From JBBDJB01 sp040880125 (lineage in GTDB: Bacteria; Planctomycetota; Planctomycetia; Pirellulales; JBBDJB01): a stretch of 64,000 nt of DNA. How positions within the stretch are numbered: the first letter of the stretch is position 1; every line of letters starts with the position of its first letter. Positions 28,241-36,075 of this stretch are shown in pieces. Under the pieces are notes generated by a model. The model ran no database searches, was not told the DNA's origin, and saw nothing but the letters and a program-made list of their open reading frames with translations. A program made the translations under genes and the position numbers. Location of the stretch: contig JBBDJB010000012.1 of assembly GCA_040880125.1 (NCBI GenBank), positions 62,001 through 126,000 on the forward strand, read 5' to 3'.

Positions 28241-29617
28241 CTAGAACAATTCGTGGATCTCGTGCTTGCCGAAGTCGACGATCGGGAAGGGGCGCCCGGC
28301 CGGGCCGGGCAGGTGGGTTTCTAAATCGAGGCCGAGGCTATGGAAGATCGTGGCGACCACCTCGGGCGGTTCGACCGGCCGATCGTCCGGCACTCCGCCG
28401 ATCGGATCGCTGGCCCCAACCACGCGTCCGCCCTGGACGCCGCCGCCGGCGAAGTAGACCGTGTAGCACTGCGGCCAATGGTCGCGGCCTCCGGCAGGGT
28501 TCACCCGCGGAGTACGTCCGAACTCCGCCAGGTTGCACACCAACGTGTCGTCGAGCATGCCCCGCTGGCTGAGATCCTCGATCAGGGCACTGTACGCCTG
28601 GTCGTACATCGGCGCGACGACGCGCTTCATGCCGTCGATGGACGTAAAGGGCGCCGAGCCATGGATGTCCCACGTGATCTCGTCGAATACGGTCAAAAAT
28701 GTGTTGATCGTGACGAAGCGCACGCCCGACTCGATCAGCCGCCGCGCCAACAGGCAGCACTGGCCGAAGCGGTTCATCCCGTAGCGCTCGCGGACTTCGG
28801 GCGGTTCGGACTCCAGGTCGAACGCCGCGCGGGCCTGTGTACTGGTCATCAACCGAAAGGCCGCGTGGAAGTTGCTGTCCAGAAGCTGCGCGCTGTCGCT
28901 GGCTTCAAAGTTCTGCACCGTGCTGTCGACGATCTCGCGCATCCGCCGCCGGCGGTCGAGACGCACCTCGCCGATCTCCGGAGGCGGCAGCAGATCCGGC
29001 ACGCGGAAGTCCGGCTGGGAAGGATCCGCCATCAAGGCAAACGGATCCTGTGCTTTGCCGAGGAAGCCACCCGCCTGACCGTTGGGCAGATTGCCGCCGC
29101 CGCGGCCCATCGGCTCGGGCAGCACAACGTGCGGCGGCAGGTCGCTGCGACGCCCGCGAAGATAACCGACCACCGCTCCGGCATGGGGAGTCTGCACACC
29201 GCCAGTGAACAGCCGCCCGGTCTGCATCATCTGCCAGCCGGCGTCGTGCACGGCCGCCCCCGTGTGATAGCAGGAGCGGACGAGCGAGAACTTGTCGGCA
29301 ACGGCGGCGTGCTTGGGAAAGATCTCAGAAATCTGCATGCCCGGCGCCTTCGTATCGATGGGCTTGAACGGCCCGCGGATCTCGGCCGGGGCGTCGGGCT
29401 TCATGTCGAACGTGTCGAGCTGGCTCGGTGCGCCCAGATTAAAGATCATGATGGCCGAGCGCTTATCGTGCCCCGGCCGTACCGCCCCCGACTCGGCCGC
29501 TGCCAGGTACTGCGGCAGGGCCATTCCGACCCCAGCCAAGGCACCGACGTGGAGAAAGTCACGGCGCGTCACGCCGGCGCAGGTGTGGGTCTTGCCAATG
29601 CCCGTGAAATGGAGCAT
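28241..29617 (-). CDS. DUF1501 protein, second copy (Tat-exported)
   Basis: A 458-aa protein. The twin-arginine motif TRRDFLHVG (R18, R19) is followed by ALAGVGMALPQYLAAA. The body matches DUF1501 (AIMIFNLGAPSQLDTFDMKP, LARRLIESGVRFVTI, LAEFGRTPRVNPAGGRDHW). It is sulfatase/alkaline-phosphatase-fold related, with unknown reaction. It comes first in the 29617-21490 series, whereas in the other cluster DUF1501 follows the DUF1549/DUF1553 gene. ATG 29617 has AGGAG about 10 bp upstream, and the 46 codons further upstream are not conserved-looking. Confidence 0.92.
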   Translation of the reverse strand: MLHFTGIGKTHTCAGVTRRDFLHVGALAGVGMALPQYLAAAESGAVRPGHDKRSAIMIFNLGAPSQLDTFDMKPDAPAEIRGPFKPIDTKAPGMQISEIFPKHAAVADKFSLVRSCYHTGAAVHDAGWQMMQTGRLFTGGVQTPHAGAVVGYLRGRRSDLPPHVVLPEPMGRGGGNLPNGQAGGFLGKAQDPFALMADPSQPDFRVPDLLPPPEIGEVRLDRRRRMREIVDSTVQNFEASDSAQLLDSNFHAAFRLMTSTQARAAFDLESEPPEVRERYGMNRFGQCCLLARRLIESGVRFVTINTFLTVFDEITWDIHGSAPFTSIDGMKRVVAPMYDQAYSALIEDLSQRGMLDDTLVCNLAEFGRTPRVNPAGGRDHWPQCYTVYFAGGGVQGGRVVGASDPIGGVPDDRPVEPPEVVATIFHSLGLDLETHLPGPAGRPFPIVDFGKHEIHELF

Positions 29618-29898
29618 GAAAGGCCGCTCCTGGAGAGTGCATGGGGGGAGGGAACCGCGATGGCCGCGAAGCACTTTGAACCGACTCCCAGCGTATCCGA
29701 AACCCCTGTGTGTAGCAACTTTTACGGATACGCCGGAAATGCTGTCTTGCGGCACGATTCACCCCGCCCAATCGGTGGGCCGGCACGCAATTGCGGGTTA
29801 CAATGAAGTAGCCCTTATCGACTTCTTCTTCGCCCGCGCGGCCAGTGCGTGCGATTTGGCGATAACCAACTCGCACGTCGCGGCCCCAACCGGTAGCC

Positions 29899-31317
29899 AT
29901 GCCAGACGACGGGATGAGAAACTCGGCACAGACGCATCCGGCCGACGGTCCGGACCTGGACGCTTTGAGCCGCCGGTTCGAGGCGGCCCTGCTGGAGGAG
30001 GACCCGCCGCGCATCGAGCAGTACCTCGCTCAGGTGCCCGAGCCGCAGCAACCGGCCGCGTTCCATCGGCTGCTCGCGCTGGAGGTCGAGTACTTGACCG
30101 ACCGCGACGACACGACAGCCGTCGAAGCCTATCTCGATCGCTTCCCGCAGTACGCCGAGACCGTGCGGGAGGTCTTCGACGCGGTAGACCAGGACCAGGA
30201 CGATACGGAGATTGAACCGGAGCCGGAGGAGCCGGTCGAGGACGAGCCGGAAGCCGATGTCGCCGCGCCCAATTCTGAAACACCGGTCGATGTAGAGCCG
30301 GTTCGTGACATGTCCCATGACACCATTGACGATAATCCGGCAGCTCCCGAACGGGCCGACGCACCGCCGGCCTATGAACCGCCCGTCGATGTGGAACCGC
30401 CGATGAGGGGCGAGACGCTGCAAGAGTTGCCGCAGCGCGAAACCGTCGTCGAGCCAGAACTCGCCGCGCCCGCAGAGAGTGACGTTGAAATCGTCGAAGA
30501 TGCGGACGAGGCCGAGGCACTCGAAGCGCCGACCGCTGAGCCGGAATCGACGTACGCAATTCCGGGCGACGTTCGCGGTGGCTCAGGCCGTGGAATGCTG
30601 GTGGGCGTGGTGGCGGCGGCCGTCGTGGCGATCGGGCTTTCAGCCTGGGGGCTGTGGCAGTTGGTGATGCAACCGGACGCGGATGCCGACGCTTCGCCAG
30701 CGGCGGTGGCTTCCGAAGAGCCCACCACGCCAGCACTCGATCCACCGGCCGAACCGACGCCGGATGCTGGTTCGCAGGCAGCCCCGTCCGAGGATGTGGA
30801 AGAACCGATGCCGCGCACCGCACAGCGGCCCTCCACGGCCGAGCAAGCGGCGGCAAGCGAACGCGCCGAGCCTGAACCGCGGACCACTGCACCGCCGACC
30901 GATCCGGCGAACGACCCTTCCACTTCGCCACCCTCCGACGCGGAGCGCTCCGCCGAGATAGCGCTGTTGCAAGCCGGCGGCCTGGTGTCGCTGGACGGCC
31001 AGCAGCACGTGCGGATGGTACACATCTCCGGCCGGCCGCTGGGCGAAGAGACGGTCGCGCACTTGCGAGCTTTGCCGCAGATCGCGGAGCTGTTCGCGGC
31101 CGATTGTGAGTTGGGCGATGCGCATCTCGACGTGATCGCTGGGCTGACCTCGCTGGTGCGGCTGGACCTTGCCGGCAATCCGATCACCGACGCCGGCCTG
31201 GCCAAGCTCACCAGTCTCCCGAATCTCCGCACGCTCAACGTCGCGGGCACGCAGGTCACCGAAGCCGGCGTGAGCCAGCTTCAGCAAGCGCTGCCGAATC
31301 TCTCGATCCAGCGGTGA
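29899..31317 (+). CDS. Kinase-associated N-domain plus leucine-rich repeats, no kinase
   Basis: A 472-aa protein. Residues 18-95 resemble the helical domain that precedes many Planctomycete Ser/Thr kinases (LSRRFEAALLEEDPPRIEQY, FHRLLALEVEYL, EAYLDRFPQYAETVREVF). No kinase core follows; instead there is an acidic, Pro/Glu-rich linker (100-225), a single membrane helix (about 232-257), another low-complexity linker, and 3-4 leucine-rich repeats (about 375-472: LTSLVRLDLAGNPITDAGLA, LPNLRTLNVAGTQVTEAGV). The N-domain would be cytoplasmic and the repeats periplasmic. It may be a transmembrane scaffold or receptor that works with a separate kinase. It is monocistronic and converges on the BlaR1-like gene. 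Confidence 0.8.
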   Translation: MPDDGMRNSAQTHPADGPDLDALSRRFEAALLEEDPPRIEQYLAQVPEPQQPAAFHRLLALEVEYLTDRDDTTAVEAYLDRFPQYAETVREVFDAVDQDQDDTEIEPEPEEPVEDEPEADVAAPNSETPVDVEPVRDMSHDTIDDNPAAPERADAPPAYEPPVDVEPPMRGETLQELPQRETVVEPELAAPAESDVEIVEDADEAEALEAPTAEPESTYAIPGDVRGGSGRGMLVGVVAAAVVAIGLSAWGLWQLVMQPDADADASPAAVASEEPTTPALDPPAEPTPDAGSQAAPSEDVEEPMPRTAQRPSTAEQAAASERAEPEPRTTAPPTDPANDPSTSPPSDAERSAEIALLQAGGLVSLDGQQHVRMVHISGRPLGEETVAHLRALPQIAELFAADCELGDAHLDVIAGLTSLVRLDLAGNPITDAGLAKLTSLPNLRTLNVAGTQVTEAGVSQLQQALPNLSIQR

Positions 31318-31352
31318 TTCGCTGCTCAGGTTGTCAAAGAGCTGATCGGCAC

Positions 31353-31377
31353 GTGGCACAGACATTCTTGTCTGTGC
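31353..31377. repeat. Palindromic repeat family A, copy 4
   Basis: GCACAGACA / TGTCTGTGC with spacer TTCT, preceded by GTG. Directly followed by a family B element; together they fill a convergent gap. Confidence 0.8.
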
Positions 31378-31385
31378 GTAGCGGC

Positions 31386-31428
31386 TACCCCCTCTCCCCA
31401 GCCCTCTCCCCGAGGGGAGAGGGAGTGA
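31386..31428. repeat. Dispersed repeat family B, copy 2
   Basis: CCCTCTCCCC blocks followed by CGAGGGGAGAGGGAG, hairpin forming. Nearly identical to the copy at 34801-34840. Confidence 0.8.
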
Positions 31429-31431
31429 GAG

Positions 31432-34400
31432 TCAATTCTCCGCGGCGCTTGAACCCCCGAGGTCGATCTCGACCGTCGCATTCATGCCGGGCCGCAGCAG
31501 CCAGCCGCCGTTCGCCTGTTTGTTCTCGATGTTGACGTGAACCAAGAATCCCGTCAGTTGGTCGATGGTAGGGCTGACGAACGTCACCTTCGCAGGAACA
31601 GATATCGCCTCATCTTCAGCCAGGCGCACTGTCACGGTCGCCTCCTGCCCGGTCAATTTGTGGGCGTTCGCCATGTTCGCGGGCACCCGCGTCTCCACTT
31701 TCAAACGCGAAAGATCGACGATCCGGCAGAGCGCTTCGCCCTGCGCGATCCACTCGCCGGAGCGGCTTTCGATCGAAGTCACCACGCCGTCGATCGGCGC
31801 CACCACGCGATAGCGAGCCAGCGCCTCCTTCGCCGCGCGCAGTTTTGCCTGCTGCGCTTCCAGACGCAGGGCTTCTTGCAGCGTGTTGCTCTGCGCCGCT
31901 TCGAGCTGAATCGCCGTTTGCTCGCGGAGGGCCCTCAGCCGTCGAATCTCCGTTTCCGACACGCTCCCTGGTACGCTTTCAATAGCGTTCATCGTTTGAT
32001 CTAGATTCGCCTCGGCAGTTTCCAGTTCCTTTTCCAGCGAACGGATCTCGAAGTTGGCTTCCGCGGCAATTTGGGCCCCTTGCAATTCGACTTCGGCGAC
32101 CTTTAGCACCAGCTCCGCCGCCTGCGGATCGAGGGAGGCCAAAAGTTGCCCCTTCTCGACCTTCGCGCCTTCTTCGACCTTCAGCTCCGTGATGATGCCG
32201 TCCACGCGCACCGGTACGGTAACGTCATTCGCGGCGACGATAAGACCGCTTAGCTTTTGCGTTTTGGCGGATCTTGGCCAGGTTTGCCGCTCGCCGGGCT
32301 CATAATTCGGCGTGTCCGCAGCGCCGGGCTGTGGAGCCGGTGCATAAATCTCGTCGCGGCGGACTCGCCGAGTGCGTGCCACTTCCATTGCGAAAGGAAC
32401 GACTTGCCCATTACTAATCACAAGCAGGCGAACTTTGTCATCGGGTTTCATTGTAAGAAATGCGCCCGCAAACTTGCCCTCCTCGAAGTAAGCGCGGTCG
32501 TTGAGACTTAATACGACATCGCCCCGTCTCAAACCTGCCTTCTCCGCCGGGCTGTTTTCAAGGACTCTATCGATTCGAAATCCGTTCTCAGCCTTACTTA
32601 TCACGACTCCCAAGTACTTGCTCATCGCGACTTTCAAGTAGGTCAAAGTGCGGTCCTCCGCCGGCTCTTCGCTCGGCCGCGCATCGAGTTCGCTCTCCAG
32701 CAACAGCCGCACGGCATCCATCCGCCGGCGCAGCAATTTCGCTCGAGGGCTGTCTCCTTCGCGGCGCGCCTGCAATGCCTCCAACTCCTTCATGTAGAAC
32801 CCCAAGAGTTGTCGCAGCATCGCGCTCTGACCGGCGAGTTGTAGCCGGGCGACGTCGGAGTACGTCGCCGCGGGATCGTAGTCGCTTCGGGTCGGGTCAG
32901 ACTGGGAGCTTTCGGAGTCGGAAGCCCCTTGCGGATCAGAGTAGAGGAACCCGTCGTCCGAAGCGGCCGCAGGGTTGGACGCTGCATCGCCCGACGGTGG
33001 ATCGGCGCTGTTGTACGTCGGCACGGTTGCCGGATTCGCCGGTCCGTCTTGAAAGAACGCCGCACTGTCCAGTGGGCTCGTTGGATCCGCTGCTTCGCCA
33101 CTTTCGTCGGAGGGAGTTGCGGGCGGCTCGAGCGGCGACAGGTTCTCCGAGGCCGCAGCCGGGTCCACTAAGGCACCGACATCGGGCGCGGTCGTTTCGT
33201 CCAGTGCATCACCTTCCGATGTCGCCCCGTCATCAAGCGCACCCTCCTCCGACTGCTGCGCGCCGGCCCGATCGGGCGCGAGCGCCGCGGCCAGGAGCAA
33301 TGCCAGCCCCAGCGCACCGGCGGTGGTGATGAGTGTCCAGCGGCGGGAGATGCGGCTGGCGAGCGGTTTTTCGCGGTCGATCAACATTTTCATCCTCCGA
33401 TAAAAAGGGCTGCGGAAGGCGATCAGGCCCAGCACCGAGATTGGGCCGGCCACGATCATCCGCCGCTGCCGGGCAAGTTGAATCAAGTCCTCGACGTACG
33501 CCCGCTTCGTGCTGGCAGCGGCGGCCCAATCGTCGGCGATCAGCTCCCGGGCGAACTGCACTTCGCGCCGCAGCCACCAGTAGAGCGGGTGGAAAAAGAG
33601 CACGGGGAACGCCGCGTTAAGCAGGGCATGGCCCCAGGCGTCGCCGCGGCCGGTGTGCGCCGCCTCGTGCAACAGCACGTGCCGCAAGGTGTCGCGATGT
33701 CGCGGATGGGCGAGCTCCGCCGGGATGACGATCCGCGGTTGAAGCAGGCCGTAAGAGATCGGACGACCGGCGCGGGCAACGACGAGCACCTGGGCGCGTC
33801 GCCACGACGCCGGCAGCGACAGCGACTCGTAAAGCTCGGCGAGCCACGGCTCGGGCGGACGGGCGGTCCACTGATAGACCAAGAGGATGCATCGTCCGAT
33901 CAATAGCCACAGCACGCAGCAAGCGGCGGCGGTTAGATAAACAAGCACGATCACACGCACCGTTGTCGTCCGATCCACCGTCGCGGGGCCGCTGTCTGCG
34001 ATGATGGTCGCGTCGATGGGAGGTGCGGCCGCTTCCGTTTCCGAAGGATCGGGCGCGGAAGCAATCTGCGTTACGATCGCAGAAGAATCAAGGTTGAGCA
34101 GCGGTGTCGCAGGCGGCTCGGGCGGAGCGCCGGCGAGCGGAGTTTGTTCAATCGACGCGGAGTCTGCAGCAAACACCGGGGCGCCGGCCAAGACGTCACT
34201 TAGTGCAAGTTCCAGTGCGGCGACTTCGTCGGCATCGGAGAAATCCGACGGTGTCGACGGGATTGGAAGCTCGGGCCAGATGGAGTGCTTTTCTGTTTCG
34301 AGAAACTCTTGCTGGGCGATCCACCCATCGAGCAGGCCGAGCCGCGGGAGCGGCAGCAGCGTGAAAGCGATCCACGCCAGCGATGCGGCGACGGTCAACT

Positions 34401-34530
34401 CGCCCAGGCGCTGACGATAGGCAGGCGAGCGGGCAAAGCCGATCAGTAGCGCACCGGCGGCCATCAGTAGCGTGGTGCCGGCCAGCCAGAGCAGTCCTAG
34501 TTCGGTCACAAGCTCGATGAGCGTTTGCAT
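31432..34530 (-). CDS. BlaR1-like M56 peptidase fused to PDZ and HlyD-type adaptor
   Basis: A 1032-aa membrane protein. M56/BlaR1-type metallopeptidase: helices at about 10-30, 42-62, 192-218 and 398-416; zinc motif HEAAH (H288, E289, H292) and downstream E329 in ELIADD. A low-complexity Ala/Pro/Asp linker follows (420-560). A PDZ domain spans about 638-716 (YLGVVISKAENGFRI, AGLRRGDVVLSLN). Then comes a membrane-fusion-protein (HlyD) part: two lipoyl half-motifs (about 763-803 and 905-945) flanking a coiled coil (805-903), then a beta-barrel domain (945-1030). In classical BlaR1 the external part is a beta-lactam sensor; here it is a PDZ plus an efflux-adaptor-like arm. The BlaI gene lies upstream, so signal-driven cleavage of BlaI is inferred. 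The 366-bp gap to blaI holds three repeats. Confidence 0.88.
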   Translation of the reverse strand: MQTLIELVTELGLLWLAGTTLLMAAGALLIGFARSPAYRQRLGELTVAASLAWIAFTLLPLPRLGLLDGWIAQQEFLETEKHSIWPELPIPSTPSDFSDADEVAALELALSDVLAGAPVFAADSASIEQTPLAGAPPEPPATPLLNLDSSAIVTQIASAPDPSETEAAAPPIDATIIADSGPATVDRTTTVRVIVLVYLTAAACCVLWLLIGRCILLVYQWTARPPEPWLAELYESLSLPASWRRAQVLVVARAGRPISYGLLQPRIVIPAELAHPRHRDTLRHVLLHEAAHTGRGDAWGHALLNAAFPVLFFHPLYWWLRREVQFARELIADDWAAAASTKRAYVEDLIQLARQRRMIVAGPISVLGLIAFRSPFYRRMKMLIDREKPLASRISRRWTLITTAGALGLALLLAAALAPDRAGAQQSEEGALDDGATSEGDALDETTAPDVGALVDPAAASENLSPLEPPATPSDESGEAADPTSPLDSAAFFQDGPANPATVPTYNSADPPSGDAASNPAAASDDGFLYSDPQGASDSESSQSDPTRSDYDPAATYSDVARLQLAGQSAMLRQLLGFYMKELEALQARREGDSPRAKLLRRRMDAVRLLLESELDARPSEEPAEDRTLTYLKVAMSKYLGVVISKAENGFRIDRVLENSPAEKAGLRRGDVVLSLNDRAYFEEGKFAGAFLTMKPDDKVRLLVISNGQVVPFAMEVARTRRVRRDEIYAPAPQPGAADTPNYEPGERQTWPRSAKTQKLSGLIVAANDVTVPVRVDGIITELKVEEGAKVEKGQLLASLDPQAAELVLKVAEVELQGAQIAAEANFEIRSLEKELETAEANLDQTMNAIESVPGSVSETEIRRLRALREQTAIQLEAAQSNTLQEALRLEAQQAKLRAAKEALARYRVVAPIDGVVTSIESRSGEWIAQGEALCRIVDLSRLKVETRVPANMANAHKLTGQEATVTVRLAEDEAISVPAKVTFVSPTIDQLTGFLVHVNIENKQANGGWLLRPGMNATVEIDLGGSSAAEN

Positions 34531-34602
34531 GGCCGGCGGCTCCGTGGGAGTCGTTGTCGTAGCTGAATTCGTGAAAATTCAGCCTGGGCGGTTCTCGATT
34601 TC

Positions 34603-34627
34603 GTGGCACAGACATTCCTGTCTGTGC
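34603..34627. repeat. Palindromic repeat family A, copy 5
   Basis: GCACAGACA / TGTCTGTGC with spacer TTCC, preceded by GTG. Confidence 0.8.
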
Positions 34628-34800
34628 GTCTCGTTTGCCATCGCCTTTCAGCAATTATTGATGGCTGCGCAGGAAGGTTTAAATTGACGAAAGCCTTTTC
34701 CGGCCGCAATCCGGCCTTCCCGTTGGTCGGCCTGTCGTATTACTTGCGCATCGCTCAAAAGTAACTTCTACTCTCAACTTGCTAGTCGCTACGTTTCTAG

Positions 34801-34840
34801 TACCCCCTCTCCCCAGCCCTCTCCCCGAGGGGAGAGGGAG
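34801..34840. repeat. Dispersed repeat family B, copy 3
   Basis: CCCTCTCCCC blocks followed by CGAGGGGAGAGGGAG, almost identical to 31386-31428. A family A palindrome follows 6 bp later, so the A and B units travel together. Confidence 0.8.
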
Positions 34841-34846
34841 TTGTAC

Positions 34847-34871
34847 GCACAGACAAGAATGTCTGTGCCAC
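34847..34871. repeat. Palindromic repeat family A, copy 6
   Basis: GCACAGACA / TGTCTGTGC with spacer AGAA, followed by CAC: inverted orientation to copies 3-5. Confidence 0.8.
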
Positions 34872-34896
34872 GTTCGAACCGTAGCAGCTACAAGGT

Positions 34897-35286
34897 TTAC
34901 TCCGATCGTTTGCGGCGTCGCGCTTGCTCCAAAAGCTCCTCCAGCCGGTCAAGTTCCTCGTCGCTGGGCTGGCGGAGGGAGAGCAGACTGTCGACCATCT
35001 GGTCAATCGCCCCGTCGAACACGCGATCGAGCACCCGGGCGGTCATGCGGCGGCTGGTCGACTCGCGGCGCGGCACGGCTTGGTAGATGAACGTGCGTCC
35101 TTCGCGGCGGTGCTTGACCAGCCCTTTTTGCTCCATGGTGCGCAGGAACGCCTGGACCGTGTTTTGGGCGAGCCGCGTACGCTGGCGCATCGCTTCGTAT
35201 ACTTGGCGGACGGTCGACTCGCCGCGATCCCAGAGGATCTTGAGGATTTCAAGCTCGCGCTGCGTGGGTGAGTTGAATTTGCTCAC
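34897..35286 (-). CDS. blaI: BlaI/MecI/CopY family repressor
   Basis: A 129-aa winged-helix transcriptional repressor. Residues 5-75 form the DNA-binding domain (PTQRELEILKILWDRGESTV, TVQAFLRTMEQKGLV, REGRTFIYQAV) and 85-125 the dimerisation helices. The length is typical. In the family, a membrane peptidase (here the M56 fusion at 31432) destroys the repressor on signal. The start is GTG 35286 with AGGGA 7 bp upstream. Two 12-bp dyads and a sigma-70-like promoter lie at 35321-35360, consistent with autorepression. The C-terminal end is very basic. Confidence 0.93.
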   Translation of the reverse strand: MSKFNSPTQRELEILKILWDRGESTVRQVYEAMRQRTRLAQNTVQAFLRTMEQKGLVKHRREGRTFIYQAVPRRESTSRRMTARVLDRVFDGAIDQMVDSLLSLRQPSDEELDRLEELLEQARRRKRSE

Positions 35287-35320
35287 TTCGATTCCCTGTG
35301 GAGGCTCCGTCCGCTTAAGC

Positions 35321-35346
35321 TTAGTGGACTAAGTTTAACGGACTAA
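35321..35346. promoter_or_regulatory. Candidate BlaI operator: two 12-bp dyads
   Basis: TTAGTGGACTAA (35321-35332) and TTAACGGACTAA (35335-35346), each of the form TTAnn-GG-nnTAA, repeat every 14 bp. The first is a perfect dyad around its central GG, the second has one arm altered. They overlap the -10 and start region of the blaI promoter. Confidence 0.65.
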
Positions 35347-35360
35347 GCAACTGGGTGCAA
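35332..35360 (-). promoter_or_regulatory. Promoter of blaI
   Basis: On the minus strand TTGCAC (35360-35355) and TAAACT (35337-35332) with a 17-bp spacer; about 50 bp before GTG 35286. The operator dyads cover the -10. Confidence 0.55.
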
Positions 35361-35510
35361 GTGCTTTGTTGCGATTCGTTGACAGGGCGAGAATCGGCTG
35401 ACTCTCGCGAGCGTAGGCGGTTTCGGATCGATTCGGCTCCTTCGTCCATGCTGGCCAAGCAGCGAGGCCTACTTTCAGCGCGCTGGCCATTTCGACTTCC
35501 TCTGGGCGGC

Positions 35511-35610
35511 AGGTTTTTCAACGCGCCTTTAGGGGGGGCCCCATGTTTTGTTGAACAAATGAGCGTCCCTAGGCCGCGCCGCAGCGGCGCGGTGACGTTT
35601 TTCAACAGGT
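35511..35610. repeat. Dispersed structured repeat, GGGGCCCC core, copy 2
   Basis: Inverted relative to copy 1 at 4241. Reading the minus strand it shows GTTGAAAAACGTCACC, a perfect 8-bp hairpin (CCGCGCCG / CGGCGCGG at 35574-35592), GACGCTC, then ACATGGGGCCCCCC and AAAGGCGCGTTG. Same order and similar spacing as copy 1, with a different hairpin sequence, suggesting that structure rather than sequence is kept in the middle. Confidence 0.65.
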
Positions 35611-35708
35611 TTGTTCAACGCTCCAATTTGAGGAGTGTTTACAAAGTCATCTGTCTGGCTGCTCTTGCTCCTTTCTCCTGTAGTTTTTGAAAGCGGGACC
35701 GGTCCACG

Positions 35709-35798
35709 AAAAAAGGGCCTGTACCGCGACACGCTCGCGGTACAGGCCCTTTGGATACCTGGATCGATCGGATCCGGCCCCGCTCGATACCTGTTTGT
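35709..35798 (-). ncRNA. Putative small RNA, about 90 nt
   Basis: Starts about 7 nt after a near-consensus minus-strand promoter (35805-35833) and ends at a strong intrinsic terminator. The body contains a direct repeat of CAGGTATC and the self-complementary GGATCCGATCGATCC. There is no convincing ORF with a ribosome site: the ATG overlapping the -10 would not be transcribed. No known RNA family is recognised. It points toward blaI; it could also be a leader whose transcript is normally terminated. Confidence 0.55.
35712..35752 (-). terminator. Strong intrinsic terminator of the small RNA
   Basis: A perfect 17-bp stem (35712-35728 with 35736-35752), 7-nt loop. On the minus strand it is followed by a run of six T (35714-35709, overlapping the last stem pairs). 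On the plus strand the T-run is absent, so it works leftwards. Confidence 0.8.
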
Positions 35799-35804
35799 GC
35801 ACTC

Positions 35805-35833
35805 ATTATAGCGGATCGGGCGGTGGTAGTCAA
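35805..35833 (-). promoter_or_regulatory. Near-consensus sigma-70 promoter of the small RNA
   Basis: TTGACT (35833-35828) and TATAAT (35810-35805) on the minus strand, spacer exactly 17 bp. It is the best promoter match I found in the window. Confidence 0.75.
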
Positions 35834-35916
35834 TGGATTGTGTACTTTTTTCACTCTATATTCTAGAGTAAAAACCCTCCTGCCCGGGAGGCTTGCCGTT
35901 ACAAAGTTTGAAAAAC

Positions 35917-35941
35917 GCACAGACAAGAACGTCTGTTCCAC
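35917..35941. repeat. Palindromic repeat family A, copy 7
   Basis: GCACAGACA / TGTCTGTTC arms around AGAACG-type spacer, followed by CAC; one arm is slightly degenerate. Confidence 0.7.
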
Positions 35942-36075
35942 ATTGCGGACACCAGCGGCTTGGTTGCCGCTGGGCGGCCGGGTATCTTGCGCTATCATTG
36001 AACGACCGCGGATTGTGCCGCACCGTAAGCGCACACGTTACGGATAGACCCGATCACGAAACGGAGAGCCACTTT

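Larger units (their letters stand above)
34531..34896. other. 366-bp spacer between blaI and the BlaR1-like gene
   Basis: Holds two family A palindromes and one family B element, and no gene. These hairpins separate the two genes, so read-through from the blaI promoter may be reduced. Confidence 0.6.
35287..36075. other. 789-bp intergenic region without protein gene
   Basis: Contains, left to right, the blaI promoter/operator, a structured repeat, a putative small RNA with promoter and terminator, an AT-rich hairpin (ACTCTA / TAGAGT at 35853-35869, flanked by T and A tracts) and a family A palindrome. A TATCAT box at 35993-35998 may serve the S9 peptidase, but its -35 is poor. Confidence 0.6.

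Noticed and set aside
35804..35839. ATG overlapping the -10 of the small RNA as start of a 55-codon frame
   Set aside because: The ATG lies upstream of the expected RNA start, so it would not be in the transcript; no ribosome site.
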